The notes beneath the pieces were generated by a model, which searched no databases, was not told the DNA's origin, and saw only the letters and a program-made list of their open reading frames with translations. A stretch of DNA of 64,000 bases from an uncultured Prevotellaceae bacterium. Its GTDB lineage: Bacteria > Bacteroidota > Bacteroidia > Bacteroidales > Bacteroidaceae. The translations under genes and the position numbers were made by a program. Positions 9,169 to 17,905 of the stretch are shown here, piece by piece (within the stretch, counting starts at the first letter, position 1; each line of letters starts with the position of its first letter). The stretch is taken from assembly GCA_902769705.1 (NCBI GenBank), contig CACXPX010000009.1:1-64000 (forward strand), in the 5' to 3' direction.

Positions 9169-9741
9169 CTAAAGCCAGAACAGACGTTCATAGTTGAAGC
9201 TCGTCAAAGGCGAGCGTTTCTCATCGAGCGCCTTCATCTTTTCTGGCACTTCCCCCAGTTCGTAATGATTAATGCAGAATGCCAAGCGGCGGGCAAATTG
9301 ATGGAGTTCTTCGCCCAATTCTTCTTTCGTGGTGGAAATCCCATAAAGCGCAGCCTCCTCCATCTCTGAAATAATCATACCCGAAAACAAACCATGCAAA
9401 CCATAACGACGAGCGAACTCATCAGCATGACACCAAATGGCAATGCATTGTTTCTGCCGCAAGAACTCAACATGACGGCCGCTCACCAGCAACCGCTCGT
9501 AACTACCTGAACTATCGGGAGTTGAAAACAAACCATATTCATTCCCATGGCCCAACATCATCAATGAGTCTGCATCGCGAATGGCACGAACAACATCGCC
9601 GTTCGTTGCCGTCTCGGTAAGGCGGCAAGCCACATCATCACGTTCCTCATAGAGATGAGTGAGCGCTTGTGTAGTAGGGTCGGTTGCATGTATGACCGTC
9701 ATCGCCATTCGTAATCCTTTCCTCGCAAATTCATTCTTCAC
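9169..9741 (-). CDS. Small protein of unknown function with caspase-like GHG/C pattern
   Basis: 190 aa, no signal peptide or membrane segment. I do not recognise the family with confidence. Two features stand out: MLGHGNEYG with H65 after a predicted strand, and CIAIWCHADEF with C104 about 40 residues later after a second hydrophobic strand. That His-then-Cys arrangement is the pattern of caspase-fold (CHAT/C14) peptidases, but this is inference only. The first codons overlap the last 11 bp of the upstream Nudix-HD gene, which indicates translational coupling and a related function. An internal Met (M12 or M14) could also be the start. Confidence 0.75.
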   Translation of the reverse strand: MKNEFARKGLRMAMTVIHATDPTTQALTHLYEERDDVACRLTETATNGDVVRAIRDADSLMMLGHGNEYGLFSTPDSSGSYERLLVSGRHVEFLRQKQCIAIWCHADEFARRYGLHGLFSGMIISEMEEAALYGISTTKEELGEELHQFARRLAFCINHYELGEVPEKMKALDEKRSPLTSFNYERLFWL

Positions 9742-10858
9742 TAATCAACTTTTCCACTGCCGAAATCATCTCTTCGGGCAGAGCAAATCGGCAATCGGAA
9801 ATTGCTCGAGGCGACTGAATGGCTTCAAGGAAATGGGGAAGTTCCCTACTATAAACCGCTTTCATGTGGACATTGTCCTTGTTAGCATGAGAAAACGAAT
9901 AGGAAATGTTGGCCAATCGGTCGGCAAGTTTAACGAAAGGAGCGTATGGAGTTTCGCGAATGCCGCGATAATAGTTCTCGCCTGCACGCTCTGCACGATT
10001 GCGCCCCTTGTCATTAGTTAGGGCATAAACAATCTCTGCTGCCATCTTTGCCAACTCCTCATCCATGAACTGGCGTGCAACCGCTGTGACGTCATTATAG
10101 GTCAGACGAGCATCTTCAATGCTGTCGTGATAATAAGCGCCAAACAACAACGGAAGTACATCTCTTTCGTCTTGACAAACCAAATGCCCATAGCGCCGCA
10201 CTGCATCGGCAACCATATCAATATGAAAACCATATGGGAGACCGTCACCATATGTTTGATTCACATCTGCATGCAGTTGGTGGGCGGACTTCCGGATTTG
10301 CTCCAAAGTATCGAATAGATTGCCTTCAGCCAACTCAAACGCTTCCCTCCCCATTGCCGGCTTTCCTGAATTCTGCTCCACAGAGTCCGTCTTCTTCACC
10401 TCAGACTTCTCTGCTGCATTTACGCCCAATTCCTGCAAAGCCATACTTAGAATCTCGTTATGGTCAAATGCCAAAGATGGAACATCTTCCACATCGAACC
10501 ACTCTGCTCGCGCCGCATCATCGGCACCTTTTGCATCAAGCATGGGCACAACTGCCCAAAAAGCAATCGATATTGTCCAGCCACGAGGGTCGCGGCCTGG
10601 AGCGGTGAACGTATGGAGTTGCTTCACACTAACACCTGTCAAGCCCGTCTCTTCTTTTAGTTCGCGCAACACGCCCACTTCGGCAGTCTCACCTTCCTCC
10701 AAGAATCCACCTGGAAAAGCCCAACACCCTTTATATGGTTCGAAACCTCGTTCTATGAGCAACACTTTCCATCGTCCATCCACTTGGCTGAACAAAACAC
10801 AGTCCGTTGTAACACTCGGGCGTGGATATTTATAACAAAAAGTCTTTCCTTCCATCAT
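9731..10858 (-). CDS. Nudix hydrolase fused to a SpoT-like HD domain
   Basis: 375-aa fusion. The N-terminal Nudix domain (about 10-140) has an intact Nudix box from G50 to L73 (GGFLEEGETA...RELKEETGL), expected to cleave a nucleoside diphosphate linked to another group. After a linker, residues about 195-350 form an HD phosphohydrolase: YYHDSIEDA carries H244-D245 and E248-D249, followed by VYALTNDKG and VKLADRLANI. These are the signatures of the RelA/SpoT (MESH1-type) hydrolase domain that removes pyrophosphate from (p)ppGpp. No synthetase, TGS or ACT domain is present. A minus-strand promoter lies at 10916-10946. Role in alarmone or dinucleotide turnover is inferred. Confidence 0.85.
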   Translation of the reverse strand: MMEGKTFCYKYPRPSVTTDCVLFSQVDGRWKVLLIERGFEPYKGCWAFPGGFLEEGETAEVGVLRELKEETGLTGVSVKQLHTFTAPGRDPRGWTISIAFWAVVPMLDAKGADDAARAEWFDVEDVPSLAFDHNEILSMALQELGVNAAEKSEVKKTDSVEQNSGKPAMGREAFELAEGNLFDTLEQIRKSAHQLHADVNQTYGDGLPYGFHIDMVADAVRRYGHLVCQDERDVLPLLFGAYYHDSIEDARLTYNDVTAVARQFMDEELAKMAAEIVYALTNDKGRNRAERAGENYYRGIRETPYAPFVKLADRLANISYSFSHANKDNVHMKAVYSRELPHFLEAIQSPRAISDCRFALPEEMISAVEKLISEE

Positions 10859-10915
10859 TCACCTATTTATAATAAGGAGCAAAAACTCCGAATACTATGT
10901 TTCTTTATTAACCGC

Positions 10916-10946
10916 AAAAGTAGTCAAAAAATATTGAATAACAAAT
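10916..10946 (-). promoter_or_regulatory. Promoter of the Nudix-HD operon
   Basis: On the minus strand TTTG (10943-10946), a 19-bp spacer and TACTTTTG (10916-10923) match the Bacteroidota TTTG/TAnnTTTG promoter. It sits 57 bp upstream of the ATG at 10858. Confidence 0.65.
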
Positions 10947-11068
10947 AAGATTAGGACGAAAAAAGAGAAACACAGAGCGTTTTCCTTATGTATCAACGAT
11001 TTATCTTAACAATTGGACTATGCGAAAACAGGAAAAATGAGAAGAAAGAGAAAAAAAACAAGAAAAAG

Positions 11069-11100
11069 TTTGGTCAAACCAACTTTTCTTCTTACCTTTG
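11069..11100 (+). promoter_or_regulatory. Promoter of tRNA-Phe
   Basis: TTTG (11069-11072), 20 bp, then TACCTTTG (11093-11100): a textbook Bacteroidota promoter 35 bp before the mature tRNA. Confidence 0.75.
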
Positions 11101-11135
11101 CAACCGCAAACGAAAGGATGTGATACGAACAACAT

Positions 11136-11208
11136 GGTGCCTTAGCTCAGTTGGTAGAGCATCGGACTGAAAATCCGTGTGTCCCCGGTTCGATTCCTGG
11201 AGGTACCA
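11136..11208 (+). tRNA. tRNA-Phe (anticodon GAA)
   Basis: 73-nt cloverleaf. The acceptor arms GGTGCCT and AGGTACC pair with one G-U; the discriminator is A11208. The D-loop has AGCTCAGTTGGTAGAGC, the anticodon stem CGGAC/ATCCG encloses CTGAAAA with anticodon GAA, and the T-arm carries GGTTCGATTCC. The 3' CCA is not encoded, so it must be added. It is a single-gene transcript with its own promoter and a terminator 15 bp downstream. Confidence 0.98.
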
Positions 11209-11222
11209 CTCCTCCTTTCATT

Positions 11223-11262
11223 AGCCCGGTGATGGAGAGATCCTGAGCCGGGTTTCTTTTTT
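11223..11262 (+). terminator. Rho-independent terminator after tRNA-Phe
   Basis: Stem AGCCCGG (11223-11229) pairs with CCGGGTT (11248-11254), followed directly by a T-rich run to 11262. Confidence 0.8.
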
Positions 11263-11335
11263 GTGTTACAAAAAAGCCTGTCAGTCCTATTTATATCATT
11301 CACCCACATATTCTTCCTAGCCGAAATGTAAAGAA

Positions 11336-11700
11336 AATTCTGAATTTCGGCCCCTAAAAACGGGCTGTTTTTTGAAGTGAAGAAGGTTTCGGTGCAAAAA
11401 AGGCCAAAAATCGCTATTATTGAAAGCCGTTGACTATCAACTACTTCCGTTTTCTTTACATCTTTTCATCTTGTCAAAGCTATGCAATGAGGTTGTCACA
11501 GCTATGGAATGGGCTTGTCACAGCTATGCTTTGAGGACGTCAAAAGCCACAAGTGAGCGTGTCAGAAGCCACAAATGACACCCTCAGAAGCCACAAATGA
11601 GAAATCTGGCAACCTAAAGTGAAGGGAAAAGAGTGCGAAAATCGTTTTTCTTTACAAATTTCTTTTCTAGATTGAATGAAAAAGCTAACAAAAATTTGTA
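11336..11700 (+). repeat. Intergenic repeat element, copy A (leader, 6 x 22-bp array, tail)
   Basis: 365-bp element in the gene-free stretch 11263-11974. The leader (11336-11470) begins AATTCTGAATTT, then GCCCCTAAAAACG and TTTTTTGAA, and ends near TTCCGTTTTCTTTACATC. Then come exactly six 22-bp units (11471, 11493, 11515, 11537, 11559, 11581): three of the GTCACAGCTATG type and three of the TCAGAAGCCACAAATGA type. The tail (11603-11700) contains CTAGATTGAA and ends ACAAAAATTTGTA. Copy B at 52406-52769 has the same leader and tail and the same 6 x 22 bp length, but different unit sequences. No ORF is conserved. The rest of the gap to 11974 is AT-rich with nothing I recognise. Confidence 0.85.
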
Positions 11701-11974
11701 GCAATTTTTCATAACAATATATTGCTTTATAGGGGAAGAAACGGATTGATATGAACAATTTTTAATGATTATTCCGCCTTTCATTAAACTTACTTTGAAG
11801 TATCAGAATCATTTTTTTCAAATTCTTTTCATCCTCTTTTAAACCTTTAAACACATTTTACGTCAAAAGAAACGAGTTGCCTCTTTCCTATATAAAAAAA
11901 GGAAGAGAACCTAAATAAAATAAAGATTTCTAACTTATTCATCACATTATTAATAAACTAAAAAGAAAAAACCT

Positions 11975-12502
11975 ATGAAGAAAGCAATCATGATGCTTGT
12001 CCTGCTCGCAGCTCCATTCGCTCTGCAGGCACAAACCAAGTTCCACGACGTTGAACTCAATGAGGCAAACGGTCCTGTAAAGTCTATCACCCAGTCAGGA
12101 ATGATGGGCCGCGGTGAGCAAGTTGTTAATTTCACTCAGGACGGTAAGATGCAGGCTGAAGGTCTGTCTGGCCTGGTGTACGACGAGAATGGCTATCTGC
12201 AGAAGGCTGAGAGATCAATTGAGACTCCTCAGGGCAACATGAAGATCACCACTACCTATAAGTGGGAGAATGGCAAAGTGAAGAGCCAGTCAATGGATTT
12301 TGGCCAGGGTGCAATGACTCAAGTTTACAAGTACAATGATAAGGGTGCTCCCGCTTCAATGTCAATGGACATGATGGGCAACGCTATGGAGACTCCTTAC
12401 ACCGACTACAAGTACGATGATCATGGCAACTGGATCAGCCGCAAAGCTTCGATGATGGGCCAGGAGATGGAACAGAAACGTACCATCACTTACTACGAGT
12501 AA
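11975..12502 (+). CDS. Secreted protein with YD/RHS-like repeats, function unknown
   Basis: 175 aa with a signal peptide (about 1-20, cleavage after LQAQ). The body consists of short beta-hairpin-like segments such as VNFTQDGKM, LVYDENGYLQKAE, TTYKWENGKVKSQ, VYKYNDKGAPAS and DYKYDDHGNWISR, spaced 20-25 residues and reminiscent of YD/RHS or MORN-type repeats. Met and Gln content is high. No enzyme motif is visible. It is monocistronic: a long AT-rich leader precedes it and a strong terminator follows 30 bp after the stop. Location is probably periplasm or cell surface. Confidence 0.8.
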   Translation: MKKAIMMLVLLAAPFALQAQTKFHDVELNEANGPVKSITQSGMMGRGEQVVNFTQDGKMQAEGLSGLVYDENGYLQKAERSIETPQGNMKITTTYKWENGKVKSQSMDFGQGAMTQVYKYNDKGAPASMSMDMMGNAMETPYTDYKYDDHGNWISRKASMMGQEMEQKRTITYYE

Positions 12503-12531
12503 TCGAAAAGAAAAAGACTTAGAATAAAAAG

Positions 12532-12571
12532 AAGGACGAGTTTTTATCAAAATTCGTCCTTTTTCTTTCTT
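12532..12571 (+). terminator. Rho-independent terminator after the 11975 gene
   Basis: Arms AAGGACGA (12532-12539) and TCGTCCTT (12554-12561) with a 14-nt loop, then TTTCTTTCTT. Confidence 0.85.
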
Positions 12572-12584
12572 CATCTATCAGCGT

Positions 12585-13256
12585 TTATTCAGCTAATACC
12601 GTGAGCACACCATCATCTGAAACGCGGAAATGAATGTCATTCCCCATGAAAGGCATACCATAAACTTTTTGAGGGTCGCTCTGATAATGCGGACGAGGGT
12701 CGAGTTCCAAAGTGTGGCGCAAGGCTTCAAGAGACGTTGCATCGTATCGGGCAGCAACAACTTCAGGAATCTCAACTTGCAACTTCGGCCACGAATGACG
12801 ATCAACAAACCCACTTCGGGCTTCAGGGTGACTGTCGGCATAAACCACATAGGGTTTGATGTCGTAGATAGGAGTTCCATCCATCAAGTCGGCACCAAGT
12901 ACATGAATGATCGGACCTCGGTCGCTCTCCCACTCTATGCATTCAATCTTGACAGAAGAAAGACCAATTGCATTGGGACGAAAAGGCGAACGAGTGGCAA
13001 AGACTCCCACTTTAGCATTTCCTCCCAGCACAGGAGGGCGAACTACAGGACTATTTGCTTGATGAAGATTGGCAGAAAACTCCCAAACAAGCCACACAAA
13101 ATCGAACTCTTCAAGTCCGCGAAGATAGTCAACGTTGCGATACTGAGATTCGAAAACAATCTCACCTCGCAACTCCTCGACAAGTCCGCTCTGTTTGGGA
13201 ACGCCAAACTTTGAGGTAAAAGGCGACTTGAAATGAGCAATAGGAAGAATCTCCAT
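12585..13256 (-). CDS. trmO: tRNA (N6-threonylcarbamoyl-A37)-N6-methyltransferase TrmO
   Basis: 223-aa TrmO (TsaA/YaeB) family protein, which methylates t6A37 to m6t6A in tRNAs reading ACY codons using S-adenosylmethionine. The family motifs are clear: ATRSPFRPNAIGLS (about 87-100) and GADLMDGTPIYDIKPYVVYAD (about 120-140). Its length is normal for the short bacterial form with a C-terminal extension. It follows the PAP2 gene by only 3 bp on the minus strand, so it is probably the last gene of the pyrK-pyrD-LtaS-PAP2-trmO run. The start at 13256 is an ATG with the expected MEILPIAHFKSPF beginning. Confidence 0.95.
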   Translation of the reverse strand: MEILPIAHFKSPFTSKFGVPKQSGLVEELRGEIVFESQYRNVDYLRGLEEFDFVWLVWEFSANLHQANSPVVRPPVLGGNAKVGVFATRSPFRPNAIGLSSVKIECIEWESDRGPIIHVLGADLMDGTPIYDIKPYVVYADSHPEARSGFVDRHSWPKLQVEIPEVVAARYDATSLEALRHTLELDPRPHYQSDPQKVYGMPFMGNDIHFRVSDDGVLTVLAE

Positions 13257-13259
13257 CGG

Positions 13260-13967
13260 TTACACTCTTACGAAGAACGACAAACAAACAATCAAAAACA
13301 AAGTGGCGCCCAATGTATAAATGGGTATGAGTCCTCCCTCTAAGCGTTTGGATTCTGTCTCAATTGATGTTCCACATTCCGCATCTTTCACGCGCCGAAG
13401 CACCAGCCAAGCCAACCAAGCGCAAGCAACTCCCAAAACGAATCCTGCCAAAAGGTCGCTCGGATAATGCAATCCGAGGTACATTCGCGAATAGCACATC
13501 AACAAAGCCCATAGCGTAAGACAGAACGTTATCCATCGATGACGCAACAACAAAGCCATGAGGAACACCAGTCCCCAGATGTTACCCGAATGGGAAGACG
13601 GGAAACTGAAAGCACCGCCACGATGATTGTCAACAACATGAACAACCGATGCAATTCCACTATCCAGATGTGCAGGCCTCAGACGTCCCACATAGGGTTT
13701 GATAAGATGGGAAGCCGTAGTATCCGTAATCAATAGTGCCATACACTCCAATATAATCGTCCACATCAAGACACGCCAACCGAAATTGCGGTAAATCACA
13801 TGGCAAAGCGCTATATATAATGGAATCCAAAGCAACTTCTGAGTACTATAAAGACGCATGAAACTATCCCAATAGGCAGAATGCCACCCATTGACAACCA
13901 GCAGCAAGCGTGTGTCGCACTCGCTGAGGAAATCCCATATTCCCGTTATCAGCTCCAATGTCATCAT
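13260..13967 (-). CDS. PAP2-family membrane phosphatase
   Basis: 235-aa integral membrane phosphatase of the PAP2 (type 2 phosphatidic acid phosphatase) superfamily, with about six membrane segments. The three active-site motifs are present: KPYVGRLRP, PSSHSGN and SRMYLGLHYPSD. Relatives dephosphorylate undecaprenyl pyrophosphate, lipid A or phosphatidylglycerol phosphate. Next to an LTA-synthase-type sulfatase it may act on a lipid-linked envelope precursor, but the substrate cannot be decided here. The gene starts 8 bp after the LtaS-type gene and ends 3 bp before trmO. Confidence 0.93.
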   Translation of the reverse strand: MMTLELITGIWDFLSECDTRLLLVVNGWHSAYWDSFMRLYSTQKLLWIPLYIALCHVIYRNFGWRVLMWTIILECMALLITDTTASHLIKPYVGRLRPAHLDSGIASVVHVVDNHRGGAFSFPSSHSGNIWGLVFLMALLLRHRWITFCLTLWALLMCYSRMYLGLHYPSDLLAGFVLGVACAWLAWLVLRRVKDAECGTSIETESKRLEGGLIPIYTLGATLFLIVCLSFFVRV

Positions 13968-13975
13968 ACCATTAT

Positions 13976-15799
13976 CTATAGTTCGTTTATCTGGTCGTAA
14001 AGTTTCTGCAAATACGCCTTCCCTTTTTCAAGATTGACATTCTTTCCACCATCGTCCCACACCACTCGCTGGGCTTTGTTATCGAAGATGATGCGGTTTT
14101 CCGTTGTTACAAAACCAAAAGCATCTGGCACCGTGAAGAATGCAAAATGAGGTGAGGTTTCATCGAGGATGTTCTTACTGAATTTGAACTGACTATGATC
14201 AACTCCCAATTGCGCCAATAGTGTTGCTGCCAAATCGTGCTGTGAGCCAATTACTTCTACACGGCGAGGCTCAGCAATCGCCCCACCTACCATAATAAGA
14301 GGGATTTCATAACGTTCGGGAACCAAATTACTGATGTCGCGAGGATAACAACCTAGATGGTCGGGCACTATAATAACAAGCGACTTGCTCCAATTTGCCG
14401 TATGCCGAAGCGAATCAACGAAACGTCCTACGCAATCATCTGTATAGGCAAAAGCATTGAGACGCTCGTCGGAAAGCCGCTGATAAGGGACATCGAATGG
14501 CTCATGAGAACTGGAAGTCTGCACAACTCGAAGCATGGGCTTGTTGGATGGTTTGCCGTGAAGGTCTTCCAATAATCGTGCAAACACCAAATGGTCGGGC
14601 ACTCCCCACTTGCTGAGTCGGTCGCTGACAGGAAAATCCACATCTGAAACAATGTCGTTGAAACCTTGACTAACCAAATAGGAACGCATATTGGTGAAAT
14701 CAGCATCTCCACCATAATAATATTTAGTACCATATCCAACTTTTCTCAATTCGCTGGCAATGGAAGGCAAATGAGCCGTCTTTCGCGGATATTTCATCAA
14801 ACTCGTAGTGGGTTGGGCGGGGAAGCCGCTCAATATGGAAACCAATCCGCGATCAGTTCTGAAACTATTTGCATAGAAATGCGTGAATAGCACCCCTTCT
14901 TGCCCAAGTTTGTCAAGGTTAACAGCCACATCCTTCTCCCCTCCCAAACTGGCCATCAACTTGGAAGAGAAACTTTCGAGTATCAGAATATAGATGTCTG
15001 GACGGTCTGTATTGAGCAACTTGATGGTGTTTCCCTTGCCTTTTCTCGATAGTTCAGCAAACAACTTGTTGGCCTTCGTGGGTTCCATGAAGCGATATTG
15101 CGAACCGAAGTCTTCTTGATGAGAAAGCGATTCCATCACACTGAAGAGCGGATTTACCGCTGCATGATTCAACCGTTGGTCATCACTATAATAGGCTTTT
15201 CCCGTATTCATGGTGGAAACCGTCACTCCACCTCGAATAGGAATAATCAAGATGCCCAAAGCAAGGAGCAAAACCAATGTCGTCACGATACGATGTGGAC
15301 AGATTCCATGATTCCAATCTTTGCCCAACGACCATCGTGCACCCAAATAGACGAGTGTGGAAAGGGCCACCCAAGCTACTGCAGCAAACACGACATACCA
15401 CGCGCTGACACTGGCAAAAGCATCCTTTGGGGAGGAAAGAAAATAGAACAGCGGAGTACTGTCGAGTGGAAAGCCCCAATATTCATAAAGCCCCAAATTG
15501 ACAAGGAATGCCAATACGACCAACGCTGAACTCAACGCTAGCCATACACGCATTAGCACCCCAACATAACGATGGTGCAACCAAGTGCGAACAATCATCA
15601 ATAGTGCAGGAACCGTTGTCAGATAGCCAGCTAACGAGAAATCGAGAGGCAAACCGTGCCAAGCAACACTCAGCCAATCAAGCAGCCCTCGTTCGCGATA
15701 CATGCCAGCATACCACGCCATGAAAAGCGGCTTCTGAATCACAAAAACCACCAACCAATAAACATATAGCTGCAACAAGGCCACCAAACAACGTTTCAT
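13976..15799 (-). CDS. LTA-synthase-family membrane sulfatase (phosphoglycerol/phosphoethanolamine transferase-like)
   Basis: 607-aa membrane enzyme: about five N-terminal membrane segments (residues 1-190), then an extracytoplasmic sulfatase-fold domain. Active-site features are ILILESFSS (metal-binding Glu), FRTDRG (nucleophilic Thr), TSSSHEPFDVP and IVPDHLG. The family transfers phosphoglycerol or phosphoethanolamine from phospholipids to envelope glycans; in Gram-negative Bacteroidota the acceptor is generally unknown. The frame remains open to a TTG at 15817, but the first ATG at 15799 gives a normal start (MKRCLVALL) 8 bp past the pyrD stop, so I place the start there. Confidence 0.9.
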   Translation of the reverse strand: MKRCLVALLQLYVYWLVVFVIQKPLFMAWYAGMYRERGLLDWLSVAWHGLPLDFSLAGYLTTVPALLMIVRTWLHHRYVGVLMRVWLALSSALVVLAFLVNLGLYEYWGFPLDSTPLFYFLSSPKDAFASVSAWYVVFAAVAWVALSTLVYLGARWSLGKDWNHGICPHRIVTTLVLLLALGILIIPIRGGVTVSTMNTGKAYYSDDQRLNHAAVNPLFSVMESLSHQEDFGSQYRFMEPTKANKLFAELSRKGKGNTIKLLNTDRPDIYILILESFSSKLMASLGGEKDVAVNLDKLGQEGVLFTHFYANSFRTDRGLVSILSGFPAQPTTSLMKYPRKTAHLPSIASELRKVGYGTKYYYGGDADFTNMRSYLVSQGFNDIVSDVDFPVSDRLSKWGVPDHLVFARLLEDLHGKPSNKPMLRVVQTSSSHEPFDVPYQRLSDERLNAFAYTDDCVGRFVDSLRHTANWSKSLVIIVPDHLGCYPRDISNLVPERYEIPLIMVGGAIAEPRRVEVIGSQHDLAATLLAQLGVDHSQFKFSKNILDETSPHFAFFTVPDAFGFVTTENRIIFDNKAQRVVWDDGGKNVNLEKGKAYLQKLYDQINEL

Positions 15800-15807
15800 C
15801 ACTCTCT

Positions 15808-16713
15808 TTACAAGCAACCAATTATCTCGTGAACACTACTACAACCATGACGGTCGAGCCATTCGTTCAATCCATCGCGAACCTTGATGGTTACTGTAGG
15901 ATCAAGGAAATTGGCTGTACCAATTTCTATAGCTGTAGCACCAGCCATCAAGAATTCAACAGCATCAACAGCTGTGGAAATGCCTCCAAGCCCTACAACA
16001 GGAATCTTCACAGCCTTTGCCACTTGCCACACCATTCGCAATGCAACAGGTTTTATGGCAGGTCCCGAAAGGCCACCAGTTCCTATAGAAAGCAATGGCT
16101 GCCGGCGTTCAACATCTATTGCCATTCCCATCAACGTGTTGATAAGCGATACAGCATCTGCTCCTTCAGCTTCACAAGCGCAAGCAATGTCAGCAATATT
16201 GGTCACATTAGGCGAAAGCTTCACAATGAGTGTCTTGTGATAACGTTCTCTGACTGCACGCACGACACTAGCCGCACCCTCGCATGTCACACCAAACGCC
16301 ATTCCCCCTTGTTTCACATTGGGGCATGAAATATTGAGTTCGATAGCAGGAATCTTCTCCAACTGATCAATACGGGCGGCGCACTCAGCATAAGTCTCTG
16401 GAGAAGAACCACTTACATTCACTATCATGTTGGTGTCGATATCTTTAATCTGTGGATATATATGCTCACAAAAATAATCCACGCCTTTGTTCTGCAAGCC
16501 AACACAATTGAGCATTCCGCTGGCCGTTTCAGCCATACGAGGGTAGTCATTTCCCTCGCGCGCCTGCAAAGTTGTTCCTTTCACAATAATGCCACCAAGC
16601 TCGTCAAGCGGCACGAAATCAGCAAATTCCACACCATAACCGAACGTACCTGATGCCGTCATCACCGGATTCTTCAGTTCCAGATTGCCTATCTTTACAT
16701 TCAAAGTTGCCAT
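15808..16713 (-). CDS. pyrD: Dihydroorotate dehydrogenase, catalytic subunit
   Basis: 301-aa class 1B dihydroorotate dehydrogenase: oxidises dihydroorotate to orotate in pyrimidine synthesis using FMN, passing electrons through PyrK to NAD+. Typical family segments are seen: [21 protein letters not shown] followed by [23 protein letters not shown] and VVGLGGI. The active-site base in class 1B is a Cys; C134 in NISCPNVK is in the substrate loop. The frame can be extended to a TTG, but ATG 16713 gives the canonical [10 protein letters not shown] start. It overlaps the end of pyrK by 13 bp, the usual coupled arrangement. Confidence 0.96.
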   Translation of the reverse strand: MATLNVKIGNLELKNPVMTASGTFGYGVEFADFVPLDELGGIIVKGTTLQAREGNDYPRMAETASGMLNCVGLQNKGVDYFCEHIYPQIKDIDTNMIVNVSGSSPETYAECAARIDQLEKIPAIELNISCPNVKQGGMAFGVTCEGAASVVRAVRERYHKTLIVKLSPNVTNIADIACACEAEGADAVSLINTLMGMAIDVERRQPLLSIGTGGLSGPAIKPVALRMVWQVAKAVKIPVVGLGGISTAVDAVEFLMAGATAIEIGTANFLDPTVTIKVRDGLNEWLDRHGCSSVHEIIGCL

Positions 16714-17477
16714 AATAACTTCTTCACATTTAAAACCGGTCCTTCTGTGCAAACACAAACATTACCCTCAGTGGTCTTCTCTACGCAACAAAGACAAGCT
16801 CCCAAACCACAAGCCATTTTGTTTTCGAGCGACACCTCACATTCCACATCTGCTTTACTTGCATAACGAGCCACCGCCATCATCATAGGCTTGGGGCCGC
16901 AAGTGCAAATCCTATCAAATCGCTCCAACGACAATACAGAATGATTAGTCACAAAGCCCCTCTCACCCATACTGCCATCCTCGGTGGTCACACATACGCG
17001 ACCATATTTCTTGAATTCTTCAAGTTCCAACAAATCAGCCGCCGAACGGGCGCCCAGCAAGAACGTAGGCTCTCCTCCCTGTTCATGAATTGCCTTACCC
17101 AAAAACAGCAAAGGCGCCACACCTACTCCGCCACCAACCAATAAATACCGCTCATTGGAAGAATGGGGCATTGTGAACGAATTACCCAGAGGCAATACAC
17201 AATTCAACGTCTCTCCTGGTTGCAAAGCTGCCAAACGGCGAGTACCATCGCCTACTGCAGCCACTAACAACCACAATTCGTTTTGCGAATAATCAACGAA
17301 ATTAATGGAAATGGGACGGCGCAAGAATGTTGAAGGCGAACCATCAACACGAACCTCGACAAACTGACCAGGAAGCATCTCTGGAAGCGCATTCTCATCA
17401 GTCAGCCGAAGCCGAACATACTTGTCGCCAAGACGTTCCACCATTTTAACTTTCAGATCAAGACAATATTTCTTCAT
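16701..17477 (-). CDS. pyrK: Dihydroorotate dehydrogenase electron-transfer subunit
   Basis: 258-aa FAD and [2Fe-2S] subunit that couples PyrD to NAD+. The FAD-binding barrel includes LRRPISI (about 53-59), the NAD-binding Rossmann part has [13 protein letters not shown], and the C-terminal cluster CGLGACLCC...C supplies the iron-sulfur ligands. First gene of the minus-strand run; a TAACTTTG box (minus strand, 17506-17513) lies about 30 bp upstream of the ATG. Confidence 0.96.
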   Translation of the reverse strand: MKKYCLDLKVKMVERLGDKYVRLRLTDENALPEMLPGQFVEVRVDGSPSTFLRRPISINFVDYSQNELWLLVAAVGDGTRRLAALQPGETLNCVLPLGNSFTMPHSSNERYLLVGGGVGVAPLLFLGKAIHEQGGEPTFLLGARSAADLLELEEFKKYGRVCVTTEDGSMGERGFVTNHSVLSLERFDRICTCGPKPMMMAVARYASKADVECEVSLENKMACGLGACLCCVEKTTEGNVCVCTEGPVLNVKKLLWQL

Positions 17478-17672
17478 CTCTCTATTATAAATAAGGTTTG
17501 GGGTGCAAAGTTACAAATAAAACGAGAGAAAGCCACATCTGCAACCGATTATTTCTCAATTTAAGCATCAGAAGACATCATGAAACTACACAAAATGTCT
17601 TTCAAAACTTGTTTTATTCACCTAAAAATCAACAATAAGAGTTCTATTTGGTATAATTTAGGAGCTTTAGGG

Positions 17673-17826
17673 CCATCAGAATACCTTTGACATTGTCATA
17701 GATGGCTTTTAGCATTGTCAAAGATGGCCTTTGAGGCTGTCATTTGTGGCCTTTGAGGTTGTCATTTGTGGTCTTTGAGGTTGTCATTTGTGGTCTTTGA
17801 CACCATCAACGAGCATCATTGATATC
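17673..17826 (+). repeat. 22-bp-phased array, six to seven units
   Basis: Lies in the 428-bp gap between the 5' end of pyrK and the 3' end of the XRE gene. Units start at 17673, 17695, 17717, 17739, 17761 and 17783, with a decayed one at 17805. The middle units share GTCATTTGTGGCCTTTGAGG (or GGTC) almost exactly; the outer units drift. It has the same core as the array at 766-853. No leader or tail like copies A and B is evident. Nothing else recognisable lies in the gap apart from the pyrK promoter and the XRE terminator. Confidence 0.85.
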
Positions 17827-17832
17827 TAAAAC

Positions 17833-17872
17833 ACGAAAAAAGAGCCTCTTTAATTTCTTTAAGGAGGCTCTT
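17833..17872 (-). terminator. Rho-independent terminator of the XRE gene
   Basis: Perfect arms AAGAGCCTC (17840-17848) and GAGGCTCTT (17864-17872); read on the minus strand the stem is followed by a T run. It lies 33 bp after the stop codon of the XRE gene. Confidence 0.85.
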
Positions 17873-17905
17873 AGGCCACAACATAACATTTTGCAATTTT
17901 CACAG

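Noticed and set aside
10988-11170. 60-aa frame running into tRNA-Phe
   Set aside because: Ends inside the tRNA gene and spans the tRNA promoter.
11471-11602. CRISPR array
   Set aside because: Period is 22 bp with no conserved 28-37-bp repeat and no similar-length spacers; no cas genes in the window.
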